From: Trichaptum fuscoviolaceum
Taxonomy: Eukaryota > Basidiomycota > Agaricomycetes > Hymenochaetales > Trichaptaceae
DNA length: 64,000 nt
Assembly: GCA_910574455.1 (NCBI GenBank)
Contig: CAJSYZ010000003.1
Location: 1,736,001-1,800,000 of the forward strand
Direction of reading: 5' to 3'
In this document: positions 1 through 13,669 of the stretch, in pieces
Layout: each line of letters opens with the position of its first letter
How positions within the stretch are numbered: position 1 is the first letter of the stretch
Translations under genes and position numbers: made by a program
The notes under the pieces: model-generated
The model's database searches: none
What the model was told of the DNA's origin: nothing
Seen by the model: only the letters and a program-made list of their open reading frames with translations

Positions 1-3000
1 GTTGATTCATGTTCATAGACGCGGTATTCATCATCCCAGGATTACCATTCGACATGTTGCCCATGCCCATGCCACCTGCACCCATACCCATACCACCACC
101 AGGCATCCCACCTGCTCCAGCAGCCGCTCCGCGTATCTGACTCTGCTGTTGCTGCATCTGCATCAGGTACAATTGGCGCTGTTGTGGATTCAAGCTAGCA
201 AACTGTTGCATCTGCATTTGCATGGCGTTTGAATTCGCCCCACCTGCGCCGGGATTCATCATGCCCATGCCGGAGTTTGCCATCCCTCGATGTCCCATAC
301 CTGAGTCTGTCCGGAACATTCCACCTTGACCATCTGGAGACGTTGACTGCGGCATTTGCTGACTCATCCCAATATTGCCAACGCCCATGCCTTGCAAGTT
401 ACCTTGGCCGGAGTGTTGCGGAATGTTCTGTTGCCCCGACCCAGACGCCATCATCGGGTTACGCATCTGGTTCGCCATCATTGCATTGTTAGCCGCATTT
501 GCTTGATTCCGCCTTTGCATCGCCATCTTCACAGCATCCGTCAGTATGAATACCCTTTCTTTCTTAAAACACCACGTACCTGTACTTGCTGCATCCTCTG
601 CAACTGCTGGGAAAGAGGAAGTTGCTCAAAACCGGGGATACTCTCCTTCAAATACTTCACCAAAGGATTCTGCGGATTTTGGAGTGCTTGGAAACTCTGG
701 ACGGCGGCAGGTCCTAAAGCCTGAATCTGCTGAAGCATCTGAGGAGTAACCTGGTTCGCACCAGGTGTAGCTGACTGGGTGTTCGCCATACCTCCTGGTT
801 GGTTCTGCATGCCAAGCGAAACTTGTTGTGGCATCGCGCCTCCGCTCATTCCGCCAGCCATACCCGAGGCACCATGAGGGGGAGACATCTGCCTCGCTGA
901 GTGTGCTATCTGTTGCTGCTGCTGAATCTGTTGTGCATTCTGCATCTGAGGCGTCATCTGCTGCCCTTGCATACCCATGTTCGACTGTTGCATTTGTTGT
1001 TGCTGCTGCAATTGCATTTGGCGCATCTGCATTTGTCGGGCACGCATTATAGCCTGAGGATCAGAGCCCGGTACGTTGGGCATTCCCGGCATATTCTGCA
1101 TGTTCACAGGTGAATGGCTGCCGCTAGGGAGACCCTGTGCACCAGACATCGAACTTGACATTCCAGACTGCATTGACCCACTGCTCGAGGACCTGCTCAT
1201 CATCATTGAGCCAGGCGACCCGATCATGCCTATGTTCATGTTCATGTTGCCCATGTTCATGCCCATCGCAGATCCAGGTCGAGTCTGCTGCTGATTATGA
1301 TGAACTGGCGCCGCGGACATATCAGGCATAGCCGGCGGGAGCATGTTACCCGCTGCCGTGCCCGGCGCAGGGCCGGGTGTTCTCACCCGCCCATCACCAG
1401 TGTTTTGGCGTTTCTGAGAATTAGGGGATTCGCGGTCTGCGCCATCGCGTTCACGCTTGACACCGACTCCAGAGGAAGATGGTGGGGCGGTTGATGCAGA
1501 GGATACGGATTGTGCACGGGAGATGGGTGTAACAGACCTGTGAGTTTGAGGTAGAGGGCCTACGCTAGCCGAGGGTGTTGCGCTCGCACGTTGTAATGCT
1601 ATCTTCCGTTCACGCCGCGCAATATCCTTGGCAAAAAGTGTAGGGAGTTGAGCGTACATTGACATTATCCGCTCAATATTAGGAATGGCGATACTCGTTG
1701 ACTGGATTGTAGGAGGGTCCATTTCAGGAAGGGGAGCTTCGACTTCCTAAAATGGTGAGCAAAGGAGGTTGAGTGAAATAGGGGTCGGTATATGACAACG
1801 ACAACTCACCAATGCTTTACTGGAGTTGTCGGCATGTGCAGCAAGCCAAGTGAGATTGCTCGATAGCTTTTTAGAGAATCTGCAAGTGCTGTTGAAGATA
1901 TATGAAGGTTCAAAGAAGAACGTATACTGACGGTTGAGCCTCCGGCGCACCCATAGCGAGCCCGTTCGCTTGGAAGGCTAGACAGACCCTACAGTTCAAA
2001 AGAAATCAGATTATTCATTCGGCAAAGTAAGTCAAAGAAGAATAAAATATGAGACCGCCTCCATTCACAGATGTACGTAATGGAAGAAGAATTAAAGTGC
2101 CGGGAGAATCGCATATGAAACACTGAAACGTGAGACTCCAGTGGCAATTTGACTTCATATAAAGAATCGAAGGAGCATTGAAGGAAACAAGCACGCACCT
2201 GAAAAGCTCCGCGTTCAACTCGAGGATCACTTCGACTTTCTGGCCTGCGTCGCCTTTCGATGGACTTGACGGTTTACTACTGGGTGTTGCGCCATTCGGC
2301 TGCTTGCTTGGTCCAGCGAGCGCATTGGTAGGGATAGAGCGCAGATTAATGTCCGCAGAAGGAGGTTGAGAAGAGGGTTGACTTAGTGACGGATCTGATA
2401 GGGCTTGTGGTTGACTCGAGGAGGAAGGTTGGGGAGAGGAAGGGGGTAATGGTGAAAAGGAAGGGTTCGCAGTCAAATGTAAAGGTTTGTCTTCTGGTGG
2501 TTTCAGACCATCAGGAACTGGAGTATCCGATGAGTTATATGTCGCTGCCGACTCAGCTGCGGGGGGTGCCCCATTCGCAGGTGGTAGTTCGGAGTTGTCT
2601 GCTCCTTCATCCTTGATATCATCTTCGTCATGGGTGGGTACGGGACTGAGGTCGCTTAGAGGTGAGGAGCTCTTCCGCGCTTTGTTTACAACATCCTCCA
2701 GAGGTGTGATGGGGCTCGTCACTTCGGATTCTGGTGCTTCAATGGTCTGCCCTTCGACGTCCAGAGTTGGAGGACCCTCAGTTGCGCTGTCGATGGTTGA
2801 TGCTGACGGCTGTGTCGCTCCAAGGCTGATCCCAGCACCGTCAGAGCTGAACCCTTGTACGAGATGTGCATCAATTGCAGCCATGTCAAGTTCAAGATTC
2901 CGCGAGGCATCTGCGAACCCATCGTCTCCATCTGCAACAGCCGCCGAGTCTCCATTCACACCATTCGCCATCCCACTTAAGTCCTCTCCTTCTCCACCCT

Positions 3001-3262
3001 TGCTCTCTTTCTCCGTTCGTCCTTGTCCATCCTCCCTCTTCTCTTCTCTCGACTCCTCCTGCGGAAGACCCGGCCAGGCGGTCGTGATATCTGGGGAGGG
3101 AGTTTCGAAGTCCAGCGTCGGGTTCGGGATCTTTTTCAGTGATTTGTTCTTCAGAGACGGAGACGACTGCAGCTTCGCAGCAGCAGTGGGCGGTGAGAGG
3201 ACGGTTATTCCGTTGAGTTTGGATGCTGGCGGGCTGATGGCGTGGTGTTGAACGCCGAGCAT
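1..3262 (-). CDS. SSXT (SS18 N-terminal) domain protein, 3' end beyond window
   Basis: Exons, complement(join(<1..526,580..1746,1810..1879,1932..1988,2199..3262)); all phases agree. Residues 1-345 are low-complexity and acidic/Ser-Pro-rich. The region around residues 345-395, built across four exons, matches the SSXT fold seen in SS18: a run ELNAELFR, then a short helix with QANGLAMG, then LSSNLTWLAAHAD, close to the family pattern of leucine-rich helix plus NLxYLA. The rest is Gln/Met/Asn/Gly-rich with poly-Q stretches and runs past base 1. SS18-type proteins are subunits of SWI/SNF chromatin remodelers and act in the nucleus; that role is inferred from the family. The start is the first ATG of the long first exon. 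The C-terminus is not visible. Confidence 0.8.
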
Positions 3263-5592
3263 AATCTACCCTTCTCGGTAGCGAGTGTGCGACGAAGACT
3301 ACCGCGACTGCGGCACGCGGGGAGTTCAGCGTCGGCGGGCGCGATATTTCGGAGATGAACAGGAGAAAGCCGTTCTAAAAGTCAGAAGGCTAAAAGGTCA
3401 CAAGTCTGTCGGACAATCGATATGCTCCGGTGCAACGAACCGAGTTGAATGTGTGCGTGCCTTCCAGATCAAGTGTGTCTGATCTGCAAAGTCTTGGGAT
3501 ACAAAACAGGGGGCCCTGCGTGGTTGTCGCTCCAAATGTTCCGTTTAGATTGTAGATGCGGATAATTCGACGTGTCAAATCAGCAAAATAGGTGCGACTG
3601 TATCGTTTTGGTTCCTTGCCGCACGGGTTGGCAACTTGGGGTGTGGATGTCTTGTCCTCGGGTAACCGTTCTCCCCAGCCTATCTCTCACACCGCAATTC
3701 CTCCCCAAGATAACGGACTTGATGACGCTTGAGATTAAGATCAATCAGCCCTTGAGCAGAGCGTTTGCCGAGTGTGCTGAGGGCGGTTTGATGGATGTTC
3801 TGTCTGTTCCCAGCACTGGCAGCGCGACGACGAGCACCGTGTGAATATTTTGAAACTCCGAGTGGCGCATCACTTGCACTGTAAACTTCGACTCCCTCCA
3901 GCAAAAAAAAACATATCTTCAAGAAACAGTCAGGACTGACTTGGAAGAGTACTAAACTGTGAGGCCTGTTTCAGTGAGGCGAGCACTGTGGTTTGTCCAG
4001 AGGAAAATGGCAGTTTAACTGCCGACACTGATAACGGACATTGACATAATAATTGCTAAAACATACCATTTTGGGGACTACCATGGAACCTTCCCTCCAA
4101 CTTCAAAATAAAAAACTTTAATTTTTCATTCATGTCGCGACGCTGAATATGAAGATCAAGCCTCCGTTAGTGAACGAGGAGCCATGCAAAAAGGGAGGCA
4201 AACGAGATAGCGGATGGGGAACGGAGGGAAAGAGATTTGCGTTCGGCTCGGGGGGCGAGCGCTGCTACTGGTAGATCCTTTATATATGTACATGCAAAGA
4301 GCGAATTCGAATTCAGGGCACCCATCCGTCCGATTACGCTTCGGATGCAGAATCTAAAATTTTAATGCATGTTCATATATGACTGTGCAGCCTCGGACGA
4401 GATAGATATATCGCTCATGTGAACCCCGCGCATGGTGTCGTGTGCATGCCAGTGGATTTACAGGATTAATCAACATTCCCGGGGAATCGAAGCACTCGGG
4501 GATTAGATGGCTCGACCCCAAGGCTGTCTTCCGAACACCAAATAGCACGCCGTACGGAGACGAATTGACCCCGCGCGATGATAGATGACGTGCACTGGCA
4601 GGATCACCTCATCCTAATCATTGTGCTCCTTAATCTCGCTTCGCGGAAGGCTAGACTGGGGGGAAGAAAAGCGGAAACGGCGACGCTATATGTATCCTGC
4701 GTGTGTTGACAAACAGCGGTGCTTATACTTATTTCGATGTCGAGGGTGATATCATGATGCTGCATTGATAGACAGGTGCCGAGATCAATCTACCAACTGT
4801 TGTAGTATTAAATTTCTTACTAGGACGGTGCTCCGTACCATACCTCACACGCAAGTGAAGAGCCGTACCGGTTGGATCTCCAGGCACCAGAACAGTCACG
4901 GTACGAAGATTGTAAACCATATCTCGTGAGATAGCACACATATCAAGCTATTCAAAGTGTCGAATGTCGTGACATACTGTCCGATATAGATCTATCTACC
5001 ATAGCAGATCCCGCAGCCGAATACCCGACCACACTGGATGCTTGTTCGCACCGGAGAGACACGAGTTTCAGCTTTCAGGTGAATGCTGCATGAGCCAAGC
5101 TCTGTTTTCGAATGTTCCACCGAAAACTTCCTAATTGGCGCTCGGCGAATCGTTTCGAGCGGGAGTCGATCCTCCCGACTTCAAAAAGTCTACTTTCGGA
5201 TATGAATGAGAAACAGAGCTACCTCACAAACGCGATCTAAAGCTGGATTATTCACCGAGCTAGTGGCTTTACAGAGATGAGAGTGTAACATAGATAACAG
5301 TAGGTAGAGTTCGTATCGAAGACAGGTCGCAAAAATAATGTAGCCATCCTTTGTTTTGAAACAAATTTGGAATCATCGAAGCTCCTTTAAGCTCTTCTGC
5401 AATTTCAATAAATACGACCCTTAAATATCGTTAAGAAGTCAGAGAAACATCGATTGAGAGAGTAAGGGGGAGCTTTGTATGTATCTACAAAATGCTATAT
5501 CCGCTCCGTAGAAGTGACCATAGGAATAATGTGAAATGTACAATATCATAGTAGCGAATATACATACATAAAATATCAAAAAAGATCGGCGA
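3263..5592. other. Intergenic, no gene seen
   Basis: This 2.3 kb lies between the 5' end of the SSXT gene and the 3' end of RAT1. Open frames here are short and on both strands, and none shows a domain, a signal peptide or a convincing exon chain. It should contain the SSXT promoter and the RAT1 terminator region. It could hold a non-coding RNA, but nothing in the sequence singles one out. Confidence 0.6.
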
Positions 5593-8500
5593 TCAATAAC
5601 GACCATAATCGCGTCCTCCATATTGGCCAGAAGGTGGTCCGCCACGAGGAGGAGGCGGAGGTGGGCCGCCGCCACCGCGTCCATAGCCAGCGCCCTGCGC
5701 AGCGCCGTATCCACCGTATCCACCATATTCCGCGCCGGCGTAGGGAGCTTGTCCTCCTCCGTAACCGCCGTACCCGCCGTCATATGCGTTCGCAGGCGGC
5801 GGAGGCGGTGGTCCACCTCCGCCGTATCCTCCTCCTCTGCTACCTCCATACCCCCCTCTGCTGTTGTTGTACCCACCCCGACCCCCTCCGCCATAGTCGT
5901 TTCCTCCATAATTCCCGCCCCTCCCATAACCAGCCCCGCCTCTGCCGCCTTCTCCTCCACCATAGGTACTGCCCCCACCACCACCATAGCCTCCGCGTCC
6001 ACCATAACCGCCCCTACTGGGAGGCGCGCCACGATCTCCTCCATATCTCCCACGGTTCCCAGACCCATATCCGCCATTCGCATTGTATGGCTGAGGCGGG
6101 CCAGGGGGATAAGAAGACGGTTGGCCACGGGTCGGATACCCGTTACCATTACCGTTTCCGCCATAATGTGAGGGTGGCTCCCTGTGATTACCGTACCCGT
6201 TGCTTCCCTGGTTATTGTAATTATTCGGCCGCCCATAGTCACCCGAATGCTGCTGAGGAGGGTAAGAGACCCTCTGGGGCGGGGGACCTCCGTAATTTCC
6301 TCTTCCCTGGCCATTCCTCCCTTGATGTAGCGGCTTGTCTGAATAGTACCCATTGGAGTAGCTTCCTCCCATCGACTGCATTGACGAAGACTCTCCATAG
6401 GGCGGTGTGTTACCACCCCCGGAACCTCTCACCATGTACCCTCCCGGAGGACGTCCTCTACCACCACCACCACCACGACCGTTGCGCATCATAGTCTCGA
6501 AGTCCCATTTGGTCAGCCGCGGCGGAGGTTTTATGGCACCTGGTAGCATGGTACTGCGGTGTGGTACGAGCTGCTTCGGGAAGTAGTAACATGCGGAGAG
6601 CGACCGATTATCTTGGATGTCTGGAAGGTTCACGTCCTGTATTGGACAATAGTAGGTCGAATACGGGATGCAAGTGATATCTGGAAGCAAGGTGCCACTC
6701 AGTCCCTTGCTCAAGCTCGGATCAATAGGAACGGGCTGGGAATTTGTTAGCATTGAAAAAATTAACCACAGAGCACAGAAAAATGCGTACATCATTTGTC
6801 TTTCGTTTGCCATACAGACCTTCCATCGTCGGATACAATGGATGTGCATCAGTCACAAAGAGAACGTTGGACCCCCACCTATTTCTATTTATCTCCTCTG
6901 CACTTAAGCCATGATATTTGGTTTCCATTGCTTCCAGTAGCCGTTTCTCGTCAATGAAAGGCAGTATAGCTACTCCTTGCCATATCATTTTCTTTCCATT
7001 CATATCGATCTGGAAATCTTCAGGGTAAAAGTCAAGAATGGGTGAATCCCCCTCTGTCATGAGAGGATGGAAGACTTCTGGGATATGTTTCTTGCTGGAA
7101 ACGAGACACAATAATTGAGCATACTGTTAGGAAATCTCGGCCAATAGCGTACCTGGCAGGGGGAAAGACACCCATAAGTTGTTCGAAAGGCTTGAAGGGA
7201 TGCCCGATTTCGAATTTGATGTCCATTTTGTCCACATCCTCAAAATCCGCCGCGAAAGGCGCAAAGTGATAGGGATAGTACCACTTCCAAGAGGGAGTCT
7301 GCAGCATAATCGTAAGCAATCGTCACTAAAGGAGGGTAGAAAGAAACCGCCTACGCCTTGATAGTAATAATGCAGCACCCAAGCCATACCTTCCACATAA
7401 GATTTTGTCAATCTAAAATTCATGTACGTGAACACAGCGAGCAAAGGATATAGAGGAAGATATTTACTCCTTGCGGAAGTTTGTATCGCTGGCCTCCTTG
7501 CCGAATTTTGACTTATAATAGCGTTCTTTATAGCCGGGTTCCCAAAGTCTATCGGTGAATGGATAAGTTGCTACCAAATGCGAAGTAATAAAAGATTGAC
7601 TAACTTGACTGTATCTTCTTGGTCCACTGAACCATCGGCATTCACTACCCGAGCGTATTTGAGGGCCAAATCGCTAGAGGCCTCGTCATCGTCATCACCC
7701 TCTGCGTCTGCGTCCCCGTCAGCATCATCGTCTCCTACTTCAATCACTTCATCGATCTTGCGCTTAACGCCATGGGGAGATTCGTCAGATTCATCGACAA
7801 CGACAATCTCACTGTCGACGGCGATGCTGTCATCAGCCTCTTCAGAGGGTGCAAGTGAAACAGCTACCGGTTCCTCCGTTTCCATTGCAGTTTGGGGCGC
7901 GTCTGGTAGAATGTCTGATTCAATCGGTGTAACAGGATTCTCCGGTTCAGGCAGCGTGACCGATTGTTCGGATGCCACTGGCACTTTCTCGGGTCCTGGA
8001 GCCTCATCCATTACATGTGTAGCATCAGGTGCAGCATGGACAGGTGCGGGAGCAGGAGTGGGAGTGGGAGCAGGGGCAGGGGCAGGTGCAGGAGTAGGAA
8101 CAGAGGAAGGAAGAGCAGGCATAGGCTTCTGTGGGCTAAACGAGCTTCTCTTTTCCGGCTTCTGCTTGACTGGTCGCGCGCTCATCATGTCCGCTCTGAG
8201 CATATCCGCCGCGCTCAAATTTGCCATGCGTATGGCGCTCCTATTGCGCACCCAATCTGCTGCAGACCCAGCAAATCCTGCCAATGCAGAGCTCGTCGTT
8301 TCGTCCGTAGCTTCCTTTGCACCAAAACCAGCAGCATTCGCTGCACCTTCAAAGCTATCGAAGGTCGGCCTTGCAGGAAGAGCATGCGAAGAGGTTTGGA
8401 GCCCTGCATCGTCAGAGGTTGAACTAGTGGTAGGACCAGCATTCACTTCGACAATCTCAGATCTTTGCTCCTCGATCTTTCGTCGTTTGGCATTTTGGTC

Positions 8501-10164
8501 TTGCCTTTCCTCGGCTACAATGAACCCATTCCAAGGTAACAAAGAAATCAAATCAGATATCAGACTAATGGATCATCAAGGATCAAACAATTTTTTCAAG
8601 GCGGACCTTCACGTCTTTTCTTAAATATGGCATCTTCACGCTTCGCAAGACCTTCAAGGATAATCTGCACGCGATCATACTCAAGCTTTCCGTTGTTCGT
8701 CAAGTACCCGCCCATCCGTGGCAGTTCGTTTTTCCAGATGGATAGGAGAGTCTCGATAGCACCCTCGCGAATTTCGAGGGATGGTAGATGGGGGAGGAAA
8801 TCATTTCCGACAAAGAATATCAACAGCACCCAGTCGTCTATTGCACGTTCTAAGTCAAAGTGAAATGGCAAGTTGCGTGGGTCGAGCTCGACTTCAAGAT
8901 ACTCTCGTAGGATAGAGACGTCGAGAAAAATAAATGGTTTCTTCGCGCCAGGCTTTTTTGTTTCTTCCATGGGTGGACCTTTACAATGGGCAGCAAAATG
9001 ACCCTCTTTGCCACAAAGACGACATGTATTCGGTTTGGCATCTTGGTGAAACACGTCTTCACGAAGTACACGGAAATTAGGTTCGTGTGTAGCAAGTGAC
9101 AACATGATTAGATCAGCATCCTGTACGCAGTGCAGTCAGTAATAAGGTCTCGCATACATTTGATTCCAGAAGCACATACCAGTCCATAGATAACATGATT
9201 TGTGTTCGGATCATAACCAGGGTTTGTCCGTTGCCTGCGGATGAAGTCCATTATTTTGTGCTCACCCTCACCAGGCACACTCGCATCAGAAATAATAACT
9301 TCAATCCCTTTCCAGCCCGGATCGGAATTCATTTTTTGGACAACCCAGTATCTGAGTGACTGGGCCAGCAGATCCATGAACGGCGTGCCAGGTGTAATGG
9401 CGTTTGAATCCCAAGCCTGTTTCTTACGGACGTCTTCCGTTACCTTCATCCCCCGAGCTGCGCAAGGCGTTAGTCCGTATCAGCAGAAAGTCTTCAGGTA
9501 ACTCACCCTCCCACTCCTTGATCGCATCCTGTCGTGCCTCCTCTTTCTCCTTAGCCTCCTGAGCAGCTCGAAATCGACGAGAACGTTGTTGGTTCATCTT
9601 CGCGCGAGGAGCGACACCATCTGCGACCGACGTGAGAACACTTTTAGGGGGGAAAGTAAACGACATACCAATAGCCATCATCAGTACTTTCCTAGGGCGG
9701 ACCATGTTGACAACCCGTTCTGTGTATTTGAAGACCTCCAGCATCATCTCTTCCTCGGTCTCGGGTGCTGGTTTGCCTTCCGGGTGAGTACACGGGTGAA
9801 CCTGCATGAAAGTTTCAATACAAGGTGCGGAAGAGCACGGAAAGTTACGGGCGCACAATTCCATTCATATCTAGGTATAAGTTGTCGAACTCGACGCCAT
9901 TGGGATTGCGTTTGCTCATGTCAATCGGTATTTCGACTTTATTGCCATCCTGGTCGTTAATCTCGTGGGGCTCTTCCTCACGAACAGGACTGACTGCGCA
10001 GCTCGTCAGAACATAGTATCGTTCAATAAATAAGCTTTCGACGTACTGGTTTTTGGGTACTTCTTACTTAACCAGCGAAAAAGTGCGGGTACACCCTACG
10101 AAAATGGAAGAATTTAATATTCGTGAAGAAGGCGATCTAGTGCGGAAAAGAAGACACTCACCAT
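5593..10164 (-). CDS. RAT1: Nuclear 5'-3' exoribonuclease 2 (RAT1/XRN2)
   Basis: Thirteen exons, complement(join(5593..6735,6791..7094,7153..7298,7355..7412,7468..7548,7605..8514,8607..9120,9180..9457,9507..9620,9669..9801,9857..9993,10047..10095,10162..10164)), coding 1289 aa. The N-terminus reads [15 protein letters not shown], the XRN signature, and needs an intron directly after the ATG. Active-site motifs GEGEHKIM and DADLIML (D239, D241) are present, followed by a CCHC zinc knuckle at residues 271-284, typical of Rat1/XRN2 and not XRN1. The conserved [16 protein letters not shown] motif follows. The last ~260 residues are a Gly/Tyr/Arg-rich RGG-type tail. Rat1 degrades nuclear 5'-monophosphate RNA, ends Pol II transcription by the torpedo route and trims rRNA. 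An Ala-Pro dipeptide run lies at 8041-8100. It shares a short divergent promoter with eIF2B delta. Confidence 0.96.
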
Positions 10165-10507
10165 GCCGGGAGAAGGCTGATTAGTTTTGCTTTTCTATGT
10201 TACTATTGGTTCGTGAAGAGAATGCAGTTGATGAAGCTAAGGGCCGTTCTTGCGAACGTACACGTCGTGGTACGAAACTAAGTGTCGGAACAGCGGTGAC
10301 GACTACTGCAGATAATATTAATTTGTGTTACTAAAACGTTTCCCACGGTTGACTTGGGCGAGTCAAGGCGATCATGCCAGACTTACACATTTGCCCTTCA
10401 GCTACACATTCCCTTTCTACAAAGCCTGAGTTACATTTCTATCATACTGTCTGCATTGCGTGTCTGGGCCGTCTTCATTCCCTTCTATCCTTTACTCTCT
10501 AGCAGAA
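10165..10507. promoter_or_regulatory. Divergent promoter RAT1 / eIF2B delta
   Basis: The 343 bp between the two start codons must hold both promoters. A CT-rich stretch lies just before the eIF2B delta ATG at 10508, a common feature of basidiomycete promoters. No clear TATA box is seen, which fits two housekeeping genes. That the pair is co-regulated is only an inference from spacing. Confidence 0.55.
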
Positions 10508-12332
10508 ATGGCCTCGAGAAGTCCGAACAGCGAAGCCGTGCCGAAGGGACCCTCAACCTCTGGATCGAATACTGCGCCTTCTATTAAGCAACAGCAGAAT
10601 CCGAAAATTCAACAAAACCCGAGGCAACAACAACAACAACAAAGACCTGTAGGAAACAATGCGGACGGAACCGCTCCATCTGGTGCCGTGGCGAAGAAAA
10701 ATCCGAAGGAAATGACGAAGGCCGAAAGGCGGGAATTGCAAGAGAGGCAGCGCGCGGCGAAGGCTGCCGCTACTGCAAATGCAAGTGCAGGGGGAGGACC
10801 TGGAGGGAAAGGCGGCACGAAACCAACACCAGGAGGCAACAATGCATCTACCTCACAAACCTCTTCGCGGCGGCGGTCTATCGTAGGGGCGGGCGCACCA
10901 CCCGACACGCCGTCGCGATCATCTCATGCCCATGCACACGCTGCCGGAGCTGATGATACATCTGCAGAAGCAGCTCGCGGGCTGCGTATCTTCTCGCACT
11001 TTGGTACGCCAAAGCCGGTGTCGAGCAAGGGGAGCGATGTCGACCGGAGAGCGATTCATCCTGCGATCATCCGCCTCGGGTTGCAATTCTCCGGATTCAA
11101 AATCACAGGTGCAAATGCACGGTGTATCGCAACGCTGACTGCATTCAAGACTGTTCGTATTTCATAACATGCCATATATTGTGTATCATTACTTAGGGTG
11201 TCCTAGGTTATTCAAGACTATTCGACACCGCTGAACACAACGCTCTCTAGACACCTCATGACTCATCTCAATCCTCAGATCAACCATCTCGTGTCTGCAC
11301 GACCAATGGCGGTCACAATGGGAAATGCCATTCGACAGCTGAAACTCAATATCAGTGAAATCGACATTGACATGCCTGAACAAGATGTGCGTTGGCATCT
11401 ATTTTTATCAGGCGTGTGCTAGATGATTGATATCGATATTTTTTCTAGGCAAAAGATCTTTTATGCAAGAAGATCGACAATTACATTCGAGATCGCATTA
11501 TCATCGCAGATCAGGTCATACAGGATACGGCCTCTCATAAAATCAAGGACGGGGATACTATCCTCACGTTTGCCAGGTGCATAGCATTGTCGTCATGTCT
11601 ATGGTGTATGTAGCTTATCTCAAATCATTTTAGGTCATCTGTAGTCGAAAAAGTGCTTCTACATGCACACGAAGAAGGGAAACGGATACATGTGATCGTC
11701 ATTGACTCACGGCCCATGCTCGAAGGCAAACGACTTCTCCAGAAGCTCACCGCTCATCACATTCCCTGCACATATGCGCTCCTCCCTTCTCTCCCCTCGC
11801 TCCTTTCTCCGACATCCCGTACTTCACCCTTGTCTTCATCACACGCTGAATCTTCGTTTTCATCCTCTTCATCTCCATCCTTGGTTTTATTAGGTGCGCA
11901 TGCTATCCATGCTAACGGCTCCGCCTACGCGAGAGTAGGAAGTGCCCTGGTGGCGCTGATGGCAAAACAACGGGGCGTTCCCGTCTTAGTGTGCGCTGAG
12001 ACGTACAAGTTCGCAGAAGGAATCGTCTTAGATGGGTTTGGGAAGAACGAGCTAGGTAAGTTACCTCTTTTTGTCACCACTTATGAAATATCCGACAGTC
12101 ATAATTAACTGTCTTTCTAGCTCCATCGAACCTCTTCCAAGACACGTTCCCTTCCTCGCTCCTATCGACTTCTAAACTACAACGAGAAGGACAACAAAAC
12201 CTTGAGATCCTCAGCCCGCTGTATGACCTGACGCCGCCAGCGAACATTGCGGCAGTGGTGACAGAAGTGGGAATTATCCCCCCGAACTCTATTAGCTCAA
12301 TCCTGTTGACGTTGGGAAGGGGAATTATCTAA
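10508..12332 (+). CDS. GCD2: Translation initiation factor eIF2B subunit delta
   Basis: join(10508..11152,11207..11386,11449..11576,11634..12055,12121..12332), 528 aa. The N-terminal ~170 residues are Gln/Ala/Gly-rich with the conserved lysine-rich stretch EMTKAERRELQERQRAAKA seen in eIF2B delta. The C-terminal two thirds form the Rossmann-like eIF2B alpha/beta/delta domain: VIQDYSTP, RPMAVTMGNAI, DGDTILTFARSS, LLGAHAIHANGSAYARVGS, VPVLVCAETYKF and the closing NIAAVVTEVGIIPP. eIF2B is the GDP/GTP exchange factor for eIF2 and the target of eIF2-phosphate in starvation control; delta belongs to the regulatory subcomplex. A Ser/Thr-rich insert of ~35 residues sits inside the domain (11800-11880). 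Start chosen as the first in-frame ATG. Confidence 0.96.
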
Positions 12333-12613
12333 GAATTGTCTCATTTTGAATAATGAAAGAGACGCAAGGGCTGTCTATGACGGAAATCATTTCTTCGCAT
12401 CTCATATATCTACATTAGTATCATTGTCGAGTGCACACTGTTGTAGAGATTAGAATGATCATGTATTTTTACTCTGATCTCCAGTTGGTTTCAATAAATA
12501 AGATATTATTCGGGGGCTTCTATGATGTTGTAATGTATAAATCCAAAGCTAAGCAAGATATCAATACCGTATCCATCATCATCATCTATGTAGGAATCCG
12601 ACCAAATCTCAAA

Positions 12614-13669
12614 TCATTCCTCCTTCGGTTTCCCCTGCATCTTCGCCTTCGCCCGCCTTTCATACCACCGCTCCTCGCACCACTCGAACACTTTATCTGT
12701 TACCGCTTCGACAGGCGCATCGTACAGGTAGGGTAAGATAGGAACGGCTGCAAGACCGGTGAGAGTCGGTCCCCAGGCTTTGGCGCGCGGATTGAGGGAA
12801 CGCTTGAAGAGTTTGGCTGATTGCGCAACAAGCGTATGGATTGTGAGTGCGGGTAGCGCCCTGAATATGAGCGGGATTTTTTTAAGTGTTGCAATAATGT
12901 GAATAATGGAATATGTGTGGAAAGGAGTGGGGTTCATACATAGATGCAACAGCTTGGAAGGTCCCCCGTTTTGCAGCAACGAGCGCAAGCCGCTGATTCT
13001 CCGTGAATGTGGCCGCCTCGAGAGGTGATGGGCCCCGTCTCTTTGCCTTCCAAGTCTCGAATCCAACGTCGCTGCAGAGAGTGACGCGTATTGACAGCAC
13101 AGGTCATGGAGGATATGATTAGATGAAGAGGCTGAATAGTTAGTTGCTTTATGCATAGGCGACAAAGAAATGAACTCACCCCGCTAGATAAGCCCACGAA
13201 ACACCGTACGCGGCGGTGACTATCCAAGGGCTTACTACTGGCCGGAAAGCTTCGCCAACATCGCTCGTCTACGTATACCAAGTATTGTCAATACCCTTGG
13301 ACTCTATCTCTGCCCGTTAGGAGGAATGTAAAAGCAATCGTAACCCACATATGCAAGATAACGTTGAGCTGCCCTCAAAGCTGTCCTCAGCCGTGCACCA
13401 TACGCCATATAACGAACATCTGAGTCCGTTGAAGTGGCATTGTTATCCGCAAGCTGATCAGCTTTGTCTTGCACTTGTTCGGCGACTTGTTGTGGCGTAG
13501 TAGAGGGACCGGGCATTGTCACTGACACTACCATTCCTTCTGTAGATGACACAGACTCCCGTCGGTGAGGAAAGGTCACGTCGACAAAATCCCAAGTTCG
13601 ATGAAGAAATGGGAGGAAGGGGAGGAGAGGAAGAGAAGTGTCTGCCGCTTCGCCGATGATTAACGTCAT
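12614..13669 (-). CDS. Mitochondrial fission process protein 1 (MTFP1/MTP18) homologue
   Basis: complement(join(12614..12860,12940..13071,13180..13268,13349..13669)), 262 aa. Family motifs appear in order: VRYMAYGARLRTALRAAQRYLAY, TSDVGEAFRPVVSPWIVTAAYGVSW (broken by an intron), YLAGDVGFETWKAKRRG, then TLTGLAAVPILPYLYDAPVE. MTFP1 is an inner-membrane protein linked to mitochondrial division; its hydrophobic segments here lie near residues 130-145, 190-205 and 225-240. The start ATG gives a ~50-residue N-terminal extension; a second ATG 46 codons later is a possible alternative. It converges on eIF2B delta (281 bp apart) and is divergent from TAD2. Confidence 0.9.

Noticed and set aside
2487..3251. 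254-codon + strand frame
   Set aside because: Antisense of the low-complexity first exon of the SSXT gene; Ser/Ala-rich with no domain.
5623..6494. Long + strand frames opposite the RAT1 tail
   Set aside because: They are shadows of the Gly-rich RGG-coding DNA on the - strand; their Arg/Ala/Ser or His-rich composition follows from that, and they have no start context or domains.
7578..8624. 348-codon + strand frame
   Set aside because: It lies exactly opposite the large RAT1 exon 7605-8514, which has family support and matching phases on both sides.
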